A stretch of 64,000 bases of DNA from assembly GCA_020249775.1 (NCBI GenBank), contig JADCFA010000016.1, forward strand, positions 1-64,000, read 5' to 3'. Below are positions 26,688-35,574 of the stretch, one piece after another. A program made the position numbers and the translations under genes. This stretch comes from Roseomonas sp. (lineage in GTDB: Bacteria; Pseudomonadota; Alphaproteobacteria; Acetobacterales; Acetobacteraceae). The notes below the pieces were generated by a model, which was given only the letters and a program-made list of their open reading frames with translations, had not been told where the DNA came from and made no database searches. Numbering within the stretch: the stretch's first letter is position 1; the number at the start of each line of letters is the position of its first letter.

Positions 26688-28400
26688 TCAAAACATGAAA
26701 TAGCGCTGCGCCATGGGCAGCACCTTGGCGGGTTCACACACCAGCAATACGCCATCGGCGCGCACTTCATAGGTTTCGGGATCAACCTCAATCTTGGGAA
26801 GCGTCGCATTATGCACCATGCTGCGCTTGCCAATGCCGCTGCGGCAATTACGCACCGTCACCAATTCGCGCGCAAGCCCGAAGCGGCCCGCAATATCCGC
26901 CTGCAATGCGGCACCACTCACGAAAGTGACAGCCGATACCAAACGCGAACGCCCGTAACTCCCAAACATCGGCCGGTAATGCACCGGCTGCGGCGTGGGG
27001 ATGGAAGCATTGGGGTCCCCCATCAGCGCCATCGCAATGGTGCCGCCCTTCAACACCATATCGGGCTTCACGCCGAAAAAGGCCGGCGTCCACATCACCA
27101 GATCGGCGATCTTGCCCACTTCCACGCTGCCGACATGATCGGACACGCCCTGCGCAATCGCCGGGTTGACCGTGTATTTCGCGATATAGCGCTTGGCGCG
27201 CACATTATCATTATCGCCCTTTTCTTCCGGCAGGCGCCCGCGCTGCACTTTCATCTTATGCGCGGTCTGCCAGGTGCGGATGATCACCTCCCCCACGCGC
27301 CCCATCGCCTGGCTGTCGGACGACATCATGCTGATGGCGCCGATATCATGCAGGATATCTTCGGCGGCGATGGTTTCCTTGCGGATGCGGCTTTCGGCAA
27401 AGGCCACATCTTCCGCAATGCGCGGATCGAGATGGTGGCAGACCATGAGCATATCCAAATGCTCATCCACGGTGTTCACCGTATAGGGCATGGTGGGGTT
27501 GGTGGAAGAAGGCAGCACGCCCGCTTCACCCACCAGGCGCAGAATATCCGGCGCATGGCCGCCGCCGGCACCTTCGGTATGGAAGGCCTGAATGGTGCGG
27601 CCGCGAATGGCCTTGATGGTTTCTTCGACAAAACCACTTTCATTCAGCGTATCGGTATGGATGGCGATTTGGATATCCATCTCATCCGCAACTGAAAGGC
27701 AGTTATCAATCGCTTTGGGTGTGGTGCCCCAATCCTCATGCAGTTTCAGCCCGCAGGCGCCCGCACGGATTTGTTCTTCCAAGCCTGCCGGCAGCGCGGC
27801 ATTGCCCTTGCCGAGGAAGCCAAGGTTCATCGGGAAACCTTCGGCCGCCTGCAACATACGCTCCATATGCCAGGGCCCGGGCGTGCAGGTGGTGGCAAGT
27901 GTGCCATGCGCCGGACCAGTGCCACCGCCGAACATGGAGGTAATGCCGGACGCCAGAGCTTCTTCGATCTGTTGCGGGCAGATGAAATGGATATGCACAT
28001 CAAGCCCGCCCGCGGTCAGGATGCGCCCTTCACCGGCGATGATTTCCGTCCCCGGGCCGATGATGATGTCCACATTGGGCTGCGTATCGGGATTGCCTGC
28101 CTTGCCGATCGCGGCAATGCGCCCGCCGCGCAAGCCGATATCCGCCTTCACCACGCCCCAATGATCCAGGATCAGCGCATTGGTGATCACGGTATCCACC
28201 GCGCCATTGGCGCGTGTCACTTGCGATTGGCCCATGCCATCGCGAATCACCTTGCCGCCGCCGAACTTCACTTCCTCACCATAGGTGGTCAGGTCGCGCT
28301 CAACCTCGATGAAGATTTCCGTATCGGCCAGGCGCACACGGTCTCCGACCGTTGGGCCATACATGCCGGCATAGGCGGCGCGAGAGATTTTCGTTGCCAT
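26688..28400 (-). CDS. ureC: Urease subunit alpha
   Basis: Catalytic subunit of urease, 570 residues, a normal length. The nickel centre ligands are in [13 protein letters not shown] and [14 protein letters not shown] (the carbamylated Lys), with [14 protein letters not shown] supplying further His. The mobile flap contains MVCHHLDP with the conserved Cys-His pair. All catalytic residues appear present. It lies 3 bases after ureB and is followed by the maturation genes ureE, ureF and ureG. Confidence 0.99.
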   Translation of the reverse strand: MATKISRAAYAGMYGPTVGDRVRLADTEIFIEVERDLTTYGEEVKFGGGKVIRDGMGQSQVTRANGAVDTVITNALILDHWGVVKADIGLRGGRIAAIGKAGNPDTQPNVDIIIGPGTEIIAGEGRILTAGGLDVHIHFICPQQIEEALASGITSMFGGGTGPAHGTLATTCTPGPWHMERMLQAAEGFPMNLGFLGKGNAALPAGLEEQIRAGACGLKLHEDWGTTPKAIDNCLSVADEMDIQIAIHTDTLNESGFVEETIKAIRGRTIQAFHTEGAGGGHAPDILRLVGEAGVLPSSTNPTMPYTVNTVDEHLDMLMVCHHLDPRIAEDVAFAESRIRKETIAAEDILHDIGAISMMSSDSQAMGRVGEVIIRTWQTAHKMKVQRGRLPEEKGDNDNVRAKRYIAKYTVNPAIAQGVSDHVGSVEVGKIADLVMWTPAFFGVKPDMVLKGGTIAMALMGDPNASIPTPQPVHYRPMFGSYGRSRLVSAVTFVSGAALQADIAGRFGLARELVTVRNCRSGIGKRSMVHNATLPKIEVDPETYEVRADGVLLVCEPAKVLPMAQRYFMF

Positions 28401-28403
28401 GGG

Positions 28404-28709
28404 TCAGACCGCCCCTTCCGTTTCGCCGCGAAAGCCATGGATGATGCGTGCGCCTGAAAGCGGGATCAGGCGCACCTTGCGCGTCTGCCCCGGTTCAAAG
28501 CGCACCGCCGTACCGGCGGGAATATCCAGGCGGCAGCCGCGCGCCTTGGCGCGATCAAAATCGAGCAGCGGATTGGTTTCCGCGAAATGGTAATGGCTGC
28601 CCACTTGCACCGGGCGGTCGCCCTTATTCGCCACCGTGATTTCCACGGCGTCGCGTGAGGCATTCAGCGTGATCTCGCCAGGGGCGGTGATGATTTCGCC
28701 GGGGATCAT
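28404..28709 (-). CDS. ureB: Urease subunit beta
   Basis: Structural subunit, 101 residues, starting [16 protein letters not shown] and containing [18 protein letters not shown] and [18 protein letters not shown], all standard for UreB. The start overlaps the ureA stop by four bases. It is not fused to UreA as in some bacteria. Confidence 0.98.
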   Translation of the reverse strand: MIPGEIITAPGEITLNASRDAVEITVANKGDRPVQVGSHYHFAETNPLLDFDRAKARGCRLDIPAGTAVRFEPGQTRKVRLIPLSGARIIHGFRGETEGAV

Positions 28710-29170
28710 TTGCGGGCTCCCTTCTTCCGAGCGGGTTTGGCCTTGGGCTTGGGCTTCGCGGATTTCTTCGCGGCCTTGGCTTTGGGCTTGGCGGCGGCTT
28801 TCGGTTTGGCTTTGGCCTTTGGTGCGGCTTTCGCCTTTGCCTTCGCGCTCGGCTTCTTCGCCACTGGCGCACGGATCGGCTGATGCACTGTCACCAGCTT
28901 GGTGCCATCCGGGAAGGTCGCTTCCACCTGGATTTCATGCAGCATCTCGGCGATGCCATCCATCACCTGATCGCGCGTCAGCACGGTGGCGCCATCGCGC
29001 ATTAGTTCCGCGACGCTGCGGCCATCGCGGGCACCTTCCACCACGAAATCCGTGATCAGCGCCACGGCTTCGGGGAAGTTCATTTTCAGGCCGCGTTCCA
29101 GGCGCCGTCGCGCCACGATCGCAGCCATGGAAATCATCAGCTTGTCTTTTTCACGCGGGGTCAGGTTCAT
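28706..29170 (-). CDS. ureA: Urease subunit gamma with a Lys/Ala/Pro-rich tail
   Basis: Residues 1-100 are a complete UreA ([11 protein letters not shown] at the start, [19 protein letters not shown] near 80, ending VHQPIR). UreA is normally about 100 residues, but this one continues for 54 more, of which about 21 are Lys and nearly all the rest Ala or Pro, in [21 protein letters not shown] repeats resembling histone H1 tails. The tail is translated in frame and the next gene overlaps its stop, so it is not a misread end. Its function is unknown. Confidence 0.95.
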   Translation of the reverse strand: MNLTPREKDKLMISMAAIVARRRLERGLKMNFPEAVALITDFVVEGARDGRSVAELMRDGATVLTRDQVMDGIAEMLHEIQVEATFPDGTKLVTVHQPIRAPVAKKPSAKAKAKAAPKAKAKPKAAAKPKAKAAKKSAKPKPKAKPARKKGARK

Positions 29171-29218
29171 GGCGTTGGGTTCCGCAATCGCTGTGCCATC
29201 ATCATGGGATTTTCTGCT

Positions 29219-30049
29219 TCAGGTCGTCCATAGGCGCGGCAGCCGCGCCGGCAGGCTAAGCGCCGGGCGCAGCCGGCAAATCGCCGCCCCCAGCCCTTCA
29301 CGCACCGCAACGGCACCACCAAGCCAGCGCGTGAGCAACAGCCCGGGCCGCACAAGGCTGGCGAGTGCGCCATCTTCGCGGAGCGCATCACGCAAATCGG
29401 GCGAAGCCAGCGGGCCAGCTAGCACCAGGCTGCCCAGCGCTTCGGCACCCGCGAAACCAAAGGGGTCGGCGAAATCGGCCGCGATATCCTCACCAAGGCT
29501 TAGCCCATCGGCCCAAAGCAGCTTGCCCCCACGCTGAATGCGCCAGGAATCCTGAAGCGCGCCGCGCCGCCAGGTCTCGCCCCGCGCGGCGCGGCCGAAG
29601 ACCAGCGCTTCGGCCATCAGCAGCGTCGCGTCCTCCGCGATATCGGCATTCAGGCGCCGTTCAAGCCGCGCCCCTTCGAACAGGATGGTTTCCTGCGGGA
29701 TCCATTCGAAAACCGCGCCAGGGCCGGCTTCAAGCGTCACGGAAATTTCGGTTACAGGGCCAAGGCTGCGATAGATTTTCTCGGCCGCCGGGGTGGAGAA
29801 ACTCGCCCGCGCCCCGGCACCAAGGCTGAGGGCGATTTCCACCTTATCGCCGCCGGCCAGGCCGCCCGCGGTATTTACCAGCGCGCAGATCGGCGCCTCA
29901 TCTGCCTCGGGGTCGGGGAATAGGGCGCGCATGGGCGGCGATTGATAAAGCCCGCCGAGCACCGTGCGCCCTTCATACAGATGGTAATCCAACTCCAACC
30001 GCCCGCGAGATCGCTGATGGCTTGGTTGGGGCAGGGCGGTGGCGCGCAT
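29219..30049 (-). CDS. ureD: Urease accessory protein UreD
   Basis: UreD, 276 residues from ATG 30049. Landmarks are HQRSRGRLELDY near the start, ALVNTAGGLAGGDKVEIAL (~70-88), FSTPAAEKIYRSLG and WIPQETILFEGARLERR. It is first in the ureDABCEFG operon. No good ribosome-binding site precedes 30049. The same frame stays open to 30211 and would add 54 residues with a strong transmembrane helix (LRLLLVFWAIIALICIIWLL), but that stretch is AT-rich and adjoins a foreign-looking gene. The shorter start is preferred. Confidence 0.93.
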   Translation of the reverse strand: MRATALPQPSHQRSRGRLELDYHLYEGRTVLGGLYQSPPMRALFPDPEADEAPICALVNTAGGLAGGDKVEIALSLGAGARASFSTPAAEKIYRSLGPVTEISVTLEAGPGAVFEWIPQETILFEGARLERRLNADIAEDATLLMAEALVFGRAARGETWRRGALQDSWRIQRGGKLLWADGLSLGEDIAADFADPFGFAGAEALGSLVLAGPLASPDLRDALREDGALASLVRPGLLLTRWLGGAVAVREGLGAAICRLRPALSLPARLPRLWTT

Positions 30050-30313
30050 GAACAATAGCTTAGCCGCGCCCAATCCAAGTAACCAAATGATGCAAATGAG
30101 GGCAATTATTGCCCAAAAAACCAGCAATAATCTCAAGACAAACGAGCCTTCTTTGGAGCGAATTTCGGGCCTTGTCGCACCAGAGCTGCGCATGGGGCGG
30201 GTGGGGTCCACAACGCGAACGCCAAAACAATGACGTTTCGGAGCTTAATCTTATTGAAATAAGCAAGGCTAGCTGCTACATCCCATGCCAACTCTCGGTA
30301 GATTTATATTATC

Positions 30314-31069
30314 ATGGAACTAGTCATGGTGGTGGCGGGCGCAACCGTGATCGCGGGTTGCGGCCTTGCTGTTGTTCTGCGGGGGTCGGATAGGAAAGGG
30401 CGAAGTGTTGTGCAGACAACCTCCCCCAGCGTTCGCTCGTCTTCAGCTCCACCCAGCAAAGGCATTCCACTCGATATTCAGTACGCCGACCCAAATGGCC
30501 AGGTTTCCGGCTACCGGATTGAGGTGCTGGAAGTCAGGGAAAAACACTATGAAGGAGCGGTAAGGCCCAGGCTTCTGGTGATTGGGTGGTGCCATTTGCG
30601 TCGAGGAGAGAACGAATTTGTCGTCTCGCGGATCGAAACAATAGTCGATCCGCGGACGGGTGAAATATATGACAAGACCGATGCTATCGCTGGCTTTTTG
30701 CGTTTAATCGCCTCAAGCAACATCGCGACGCCTGATGATCGGCGCCTCGAAGGATATCGCGAAGTTGCCAGGGCAAAACGGGACCGAAAACTGATCCTTA
30801 GCCCAATCAATGCCACCATCGAATGGAGGTTTTCGCACGGGAAAGGTGCTCCTCAATCCATGAGGGTCTGGATCACCGCCGTGGCTCTCCGCTTGGACGG
30901 CCAAGCCTATGCTTTATTCGCGGAAACGATCGGAAGAGTTCCTGAGGAGCGCCCCTACTTTATCAATCCACTCGGTAGTGGTCATCCAGAGGTTTTGGCC
31001 CTCGAAGAGGAGGATAACCGGCACGAAGGAGACGCTATCTTACGATGGGCGGAGAAACGCGTTCGCTAG
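30314..31069 (+). CDS. Membrane-anchored protein with WYL-like domain, low GC
   Basis: A 251-residue protein. An N-terminal helix (VMVVAGATVIAGCGLAVVL) acts as anchor or signal. A Ser/Pro-rich linker follows, then a region resembling a WYL ligand-sensing domain: PLDIQYADPNGQVSGYRIEVL ... RPRLLVIGWCHLRRGENEFVVSRIETI. The WYL similarity is my reading of the pattern (hydrophobic strand, W-CHLR, F-x-x-SRIE). WYL domains are usually cytosolic regulators, so a membrane-anchored one is unusual. Base composition is much more AT-rich than either flank. It is divergent from ureD. Confidence 0.55.
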   Translation: MELVMVVAGATVIAGCGLAVVLRGSDRKGRSVVQTTSPSVRSSSAPPSKGIPLDIQYADPNGQVSGYRIEVLEVREKHYEGAVRPRLLVIGWCHLRRGENEFVVSRIETIVDPRTGEIYDKTDAIAGFLRLIASSNIATPDDRRLEGYREVARAKRDRKLILSPINATIEWRFSHGKGAPQSMRVWITAVALRLDGQAYALFAETIGRVPEERPYFINPLGSGHPEVLALEEEDNRHEGDAILRWAEKRVR

Positions 31070-31202
31070 CCAGAAGGGACACTTTAGGGAAGAGACGTTA
31101 GTCTGGAACTTTGGGTCTAGACTGGGCCTTAAACACTCGCATCCTCTGGACAGGCGCGCGCCGCACGGCTTTGGTGGCGGGGTTCAAACCGGAAGCCACC
31201 TC

Positions 31203-31676
31203 ATGCGCCGCATCATCACAGAACCGCTCACCGCCGAAGCCTTCGCCTCCTTTGGGGAGGTGCTGGAAAGCCCGACCTCCCCAGGGCGCGCTTACATAGA
31301 TAAGATGCTGGAAAATCGCCGCAGCGGGGCGGCGCCCAGCCTTTCCTTCACGCGGGCCCTGCCGAAATCTGCGCCCTTCGCTTCCACCACCATGGAACGG
31401 CATGAATTTTCCTCCCAATCCTTCATCCCCATGGAAGCCGGGCGCTGGCTGGCGCTGGTGGCGCCGCACGGGGCGGATGGCAAGCCGGATATGGCAAAGG
31501 CGCGCGCCTTTCTGGCGCGCCCTGATCAGGGAGTAACCTATGGCGCCAATGTATGGCACCACCCTTTCACTGCCTTTGACCGCGAAGCCCGCTTCGCGGT
31601 TTTCATGTGGAAGGACGGCACTTCAGCCGATGATGAATTTGTCGAGGTCGCACCCTTCGAATTGCATCTCGGCTGA
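31203..31676 (+). CDS. allA: Ureidoglycolate lyase
   Basis: AllA cleaves ureidoglycolate to glyoxylate and urea in purine (allantoin) degradation. The protein from ATG 31203 has 157 residues, the family length. Recognisable blocks are ITEPLTAEAFASFGEVLE at the start, MERHEFSSQSFIPME and GVTYGANVWHHPFTAFDREARFAV with the conserved His pair. The upstream open frame is foreign low-GC DNA and is not part of it. Its product urea is the substrate of the urease encoded just upstream. Confidence 0.93.
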   Translation: MRRIITEPLTAEAFASFGEVLESPTSPGRAYIDKMLENRRSGAAPSLSFTRALPKSAPFASTTMERHEFSSQSFIPMEAGRWLALVAPHGADGKPDMAKARAFLARPDQGVTYGANVWHHPFTAFDREARFAVFMWKDGTSADDEFVEVAPFELHLG

Positions 31677-31684
31677 AGCGAGCT

Positions 31685-32686
31685 TCAGCAGCCTTGCGGC
31701 TGCTGATTGCGGGTTTTCCAGAGCGACCAGAAAATCCCGCCCGCGATGATCAGCGCCGTCACGCCAAGCGAAATGGTTGGGTCGAGCTTGCCGACCATCT
31801 GGTTCCAGAAGATCTTGCCGCCGATGAAAACCAGCACCAGCGCCAGCGCATATTTCAGGTAGTGGAAGCGATGCACCATGGCGGCAAGCGCGAAGTAAAG
31901 CGCGCGCAGCCCAAGGATCGCCATGATATTCGCCGTATAGACAATGAAGGTATCAGTCGTGATGGCAAAGATCGCCGGCACGCTATCCACCGCGAAAATC
32001 AGATCGGCGATATTGATCACCACCAGCGCCAGGAACAGCGGCGTTGCGAAAGCGAGCTTCTTGCCCGTGGCCGGATCCATCTGGCGGACAAAGAATTTCT
32101 GGCCATGTAGCTCATCCGTCACGCGCATATGCTTGCGCATGAAGCGGACCACCGGGTTTTTCGAGATATCCTGCTCCCCTTCCGGCACCACCAGCATCTT
32201 GATGCCGGTCGCGATCAGGAAGGCGCCGAAGATATAGAGCACCCAGCTATATTGCTGCACCAGCGCCGCGCCCAGGCCAATCATGATGCCGCGCAGCACA
32301 ATCACGCCAATGATGCCCCAGACCAACGCGCGATACTGATAGCGGCGCGGGATGGCGAAATAGCCAAAGATCAGGCTGATCACGAAGACATTATCTATGG
32401 ACAGCGCCTTTTCAATGAAAAAGCCCGTAAAATAGGTAATGCCCGCATGGGTGCCGTCTGAGGTGGTAAGCTCCCCAACCTCATAGGCCCACCAGATGCC
32501 GGCGCCATAGAGCATGGCAAAGGCAATATAAAAGGCGGAAAGCCACAGGCTTTGGGCGACGCCCATTTCCTTTTCCTTGCGATTCAGCACGCCAAGGTCA
32601 AAGGCCAGCAGCACCAGCACAATCAGCAGAAAGCCCTTCCACATCCAGAAGGGCTTGCCCATCCATTCGGCAGCCAGGAATTCCAT
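31685..32686 (-). CDS. TerC/Alx family membrane protein
   Basis: An integral membrane protein of 333 residues with about nine helices. TerC hallmarks are GFFIEKALSIDNVFVISLIF and LVVINIADLIFAVDSVPAIFAITTDTFIVYTANIMAILGLRALYF, each with the conserved Asp/Asn pair. Alx-type members export manganese or act at alkaline pH. The start at 32686 has GAGGATA upstream; in-frame extension to 32722 is possible. I saw no yybP-ykoY manganese riboswitch in the leader, which often precedes this family. Confidence 0.93.
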   Translation of the reverse strand: MEFLAAEWMGKPFWMWKGFLLIVLVLLAFDLGVLNRKEKEMGVAQSLWLSAFYIAFAMLYGAGIWWAYEVGELTTSDGTHAGITYFTGFFIEKALSIDNVFVISLIFGYFAIPRRYQYRALVWGIIGVIVLRGIMIGLGAALVQQYSWVLYIFGAFLIATGIKMLVVPEGEQDISKNPVVRFMRKHMRVTDELHGQKFFVRQMDPATGKKLAFATPLFLALVVINIADLIFAVDSVPAIFAITTDTFIVYTANIMAILGLRALYFALAAMVHRFHYLKYALALVLVFIGGKIFWNQMVGKLDPTISLGVTALIIAGGIFWSLWKTRNQQPQGC

Positions 32687-32980
32687 CCCGAGTATCCTCA
32701 TCCTACGGCGCGGGTCAGCCATAGGGGGCCGAGACCGCGCAGGGTTGCACGATCCGACATCACGGCAGGCCGCCTATAGAAGGGCGGCCCCCGCCAGAGG
32801 GGCCCGGATGACGAGAAAATGGTGGACGCCAGTTTGGTTTTCAAGCCCCATTGCGGCAGCCCCTGAGAGAAACCATTTGGGGGTTTGCGCGGCGCCCCCT
32901 TGGCTATTAGGTTGCCGCCATGTCATAGGGTCCGAAGGTCCGCTTCGGCGGGACTTCCAACTGGGAATTGAGGCGTCGCA
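32687..32980. other. Structured intergenic region between terC and tatA
   Basis: No coding gene is supported. GGCCCC and GGGGCC near 32786-32805 form a short GC hairpin, and AAATGGT (32817-32823) is complementary to ACCATTT (32872-32878), enclosing about 48 bases with further pairing potential. A promoter for tatA or a leader of terC must lie here. A small RNA is possible but no family is recognised. Confidence 0.35.
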
Positions 32981-33253
32981 ATGGGTTCCTTCAGCATCTG
33001 GCATTGGCTTGTTGTTCTGCTGGTCATTCTGCTGCTTTTCGGCAGCGGCAAGATCAGCGGCCTGATGGGCGATCTGGCCAAGGGCATCAAGTCCTTCAAG
33101 CAAAATATCAAGGAAGATCAGGCAGATGCCTCCATGGAGGCGCAGGCCCAGGGGCAGTCCCAGCCGGCCGGCAGCATCCAGGGGCCCGCCGCGGCGTCTT
33201 CCACCGCGCAGGCCGCCCCGGCGCAAAACACGCCGCCTCGTCCGGGCGCCTGA
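32981..33253 (+). CDS. tatA: Sec-independent translocase subunit TatA
   Basis: TatA of 90 residues. The N-terminal helix [19 protein letters not shown] is followed by the [21 protein letters not shown] amphipathic helix typical of TatA/E, and then an Ala/Gln/Pro-rich tail. tatB and tatC are not adjacent in the window. Several exported proteins in this window have twin-arginine signals that this system could serve. Confidence 0.93.
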   Translation: MGSFSIWHWLVVLLVILLLFGSGKISGLMGDLAKGIKSFKQNIKEDQADASMEAQAQGQSQPAGSIQGPAAASSTAQAAPAQNTPPRPGA

Positions 33254-33406
33254 CTACCTCACCCGCCCTCGCGCCGTTTTGGCGGGGGCGGCGTTACACC
33301 CTTGCCCCGGCGCGCAAGCCTGGGCCTGGGGCCGATGAGACTATTCAGGCTGCCGGGCCAGGGTTAGAAAACATCTGCCTCTTTCGCCGCGTGGAGGGCC
33401 CGCGCC

Positions 33407-34447
33407 ATGCTCACAACCTGGACCGTTGAGGATGGCCGTTGTCGCGTGCGCGAAGGCGCTATTTCCGACATCACGGCCGCCTTGCCCGAACCCGCCCGGG
33501 AATTTGCCGGTGAGGTCGCGGAGGCGGAGAATCTTCGCCAAGCTGTTTGGATAGATTTGCTGAACCCCACGCCGGCGGAAGAACGCGCGGTGCAGCAGGC
33601 GCTCTCGCTCGAAATTCCGACCCGCGAGGAAATGCAGGAAATCGAAAGCTCCTCTCGGCTTTATCGGGAAGATGATGCACTGTTTCTTACCGCCAATTTT
33701 CTCTATGGCGTGGATTCAGGCGAATATGGTTCCACCCCCATCAGCTTCGTCTTGACCAATAGCGCGCTGGTCACGGTACGCTACGCCACGCCACGCGCCT
33801 TCACCATTTTCGGCACAAGGGCGCAGCGCCACCCAACCCTGCTGAATTCACCAGATGCGGTCATGCTGCATCTGTTCGAACAGATCGTGGATCGCCTGGC
33901 TGATATTCTCGAAAAAGTCGGCACGGATATGGACAAGGCAAGCCAATCCACTTTCCGCACCTCCCAGGCCGATTTCAAGATGCATCGGCGCAATGACAAG
34001 CTGAAGGAAGCGCTCTTCACCCTGGGTCAGGTGGGCGAAGTCACAACGCGCGCCTCCGAAACCTTGCTTGGTTTGTCACGCATCCTGACCTTTGTGGGCG
34101 CCGAGAAGGCAACCGCGGTGCGCAAGGAAAACCAGGCGCTGATCAAGACGCTGGTGCGCGATGTGCGATCCCTGGTGGAACACGCAAGCTTCCTCAATTC
34201 CAAGGCGCAATTCCTGCTTGATGCGGTGCTTGGCGTCTTGAATGTGGAACAAAACGCCATCATCAAGACTTTCACGGTCGCCTCCGTCGCGCTCATGCCG
34301 CCCACACTGGTTGCCAGTATTTACGGGATGAATTTTGAATTCATTCCGGAACTGAAATTCACCTTCGGCTATCCCTTGGCGCTTTTGCTGATGATCGTCT
34401 CAGCCATTCTGCCCATTCTCTATTTCCGCCGCAAAGGCTGGCTCTGA
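33407..34447 (+). CDS. Magnesium transporter CorA family protein
   Basis: A 346-residue CorA-type channel. The long cytosolic N-terminal domain is followed by two C-terminal helices. The signature YGMN occurs in ASIYGMNFEFIPEL (~residue 305), at the periplasmic mouth between the helices, and the acidic-basic end FRRKGWL is typical. GGAGG lies about 10 bases before ATG 33407. Substrate could be Mg, Co or Ni ions; nickel would suit urease, but nothing in the sequence shows this. Confidence 0.95.
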   Translation: MLTTWTVEDGRCRVREGAISDITAALPEPAREFAGEVAEAENLRQAVWIDLLNPTPAEERAVQQALSLEIPTREEMQEIESSSRLYREDDALFLTANFLYGVDSGEYGSTPISFVLTNSALVTVRYATPRAFTIFGTRAQRHPTLLNSPDAVMLHLFEQIVDRLADILEKVGTDMDKASQSTFRTSQADFKMHRRNDKLKEALFTLGQVGEVTTRASETLLGLSRILTFVGAEKATAVRKENQALIKTLVRDVRSLVEHASFLNSKAQFLLDAVLGVLNVEQNAIIKTFTVASVALMPPTLVASIYGMNFEFIPELKFTFGYPLALLLMIVSAILPILYFRRKGWL

Positions 34448-34465
34448 CCCCTCAAGGAAATTCTG

Positions 34466-35437
34466 ATGTCGCAAGCAACGCGTATCCCCGCTTCTGTCGC
34501 CACCTGCCGTTGGGGTGGGTTTGATGCGTCCTTTCCGCCAGTCGCGAGCATTGCCTCCGGCGAGACGGTCATTCTGGAATGCGTCTCGGGCGGACCAGAA
34601 GTGATGCCGGGGCCGGAAAAGGGCCTCAAGCTGCATCCGGCGATTTCGGAAATCCATGCCAAGTTGCCGCGGCTTGGCGCGCATATCATCACCGGCCCCG
34701 TTGCGGTGCGCGGCGCCGAGCCAGGCGATGCGCTCCGCGTGGATATCGAGAAAATCGAACTCGGCGCGGATTGGGGTTTTTGCGGCTTTCGTCCGCTCTT
34801 CGGCACGCTGCCGGAAGATTTCCCCTATCGGCGCACATTGCATATTCCGGTGAACAAGCAGGCCATGACATGCCGTCTGCCCTTCGGGCCGCAGGATGGC
34901 GGGCTTGATCTGCCACTCGCGCCCTTCTTTGGCGTGATGGGCGTGGCGCCGCCGCCCGAATGGGGCATGGTGAACACCAAGGAACCGCGTGCCATTGGCG
35001 GCAATCTGGATAATAAGGAATTGACCGGAGGCACCACTTTGTTCCTGCCCATTTTCAACAAGGGCGCGCTGTTTTCCGCCGGAGATGGCCATGGCGTGCA
35101 GGGCGATGGGGAGGTCTGCATCAATGCCCTCGAAATCTGCCTGACGGGGCATTTCAAGCTTTCCGTGGTGAAGGGCGGCGGCGCCAAGGACCCGGTGCTG
35201 AAATTCCCCCGCGCCGAGACCAAGACCCATTTCATCACCATGGGCATGAATGAGGATCTGGATTTGGCGATGAAGCAGGCGCTGCGTGAGATGATCGCCT
35301 TCATCTGTTCGCGTACCAATCTATCGGATGCTGATGCCTATCAATTCTGCTCGCTGGCGGTGGATTTCCGCGTGACGCAGACAGTGAATGGCGAAAAGGG
35401 CGTGCATGGCATGCTGAAGAAGGGGCTGTTGTTCTGA
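34466..35437 (+). CDS. Acetamidase/formamidase family protein
   Basis: A 323-residue amidase of the FmdA/AmdA family, which hydrolyses short amides to ammonia and acid. Family blocks include VSGGPEVMPG, HIITGPVAVRGAEPGDALRVDIEKIE, the metal-site region GGNLDNKELTGGTTLFLPIFNKGALFSAGDGH with the conserved GDxH, and FITMGMNEDLDLAM. AAGGAA precedes ATG 34466. It follows corA by 18 bases and may be co-transcribed with it. It fits the nitrogen-release theme of the region. Confidence 0.93.
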   Translation: MSQATRIPASVATCRWGGFDASFPPVASIASGETVILECVSGGPEVMPGPEKGLKLHPAISEIHAKLPRLGAHIITGPVAVRGAEPGDALRVDIEKIELGADWGFCGFRPLFGTLPEDFPYRRTLHIPVNKQAMTCRLPFGPQDGGLDLPLAPFFGVMGVAPPPEWGMVNTKEPRAIGGNLDNKELTGGTTLFLPIFNKGALFSAGDGHGVQGDGEVCINALEICLTGHFKLSVVKGGGAKDPVLKFPRAETKTHFITMGMNEDLDLAMKQALREMIAFICSRTNLSDADAYQFCSLAVDFRVTQTVNGEKGVHGMLKKGLLF

Positions 35438-35454
35438 CGCGCCTTGACCGGCTG

Positions 35455-35471
35455 AAACCGCTTTGCGGTTT
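35455..35471 (+). terminator. Hairpin after the amidase gene
   Basis: AAACCGC (35455-35461) and GCGGTTT (35465-35471) form a 7-bp perfect stem with a TTT loop, 18 bases past the stop codon. No T tract follows beyond the stem. Confidence 0.5.
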
Positions 35472-35574
35472 GGCGGATTGCCCATAAGCTGCTGCGGAAA
35501 TGCCGCCTGCTGAGGCTGGCGGTTCGGTTGGGCCACGGAACTCGGCCGAAAGGGGCGTTTGGGAGGATCAGGGC

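Noticed and set aside
26145-27695. A 516-codon plus-strand open frame opposite ureC and ureE
   Set aside because: It is antisense to unmistakable urease genes, is rich in His, Gln and Arg as expected for the complement of GC-rich codons, and has no family features.
32808-32875. A leader peptide starting MTRKWWTPVWF before tatA, as in tryptophan attenuators
   Set aside because: There is no stop-adjacent terminator and antiterminator pair, and the downstream gene is tatA, not an amino-acid biosynthesis gene.
32687-32980. yybP-ykoY manganese riboswitch before terC
   Set aside because: The family often has one, but I could not find its conserved loops in the leader on the minus strand.
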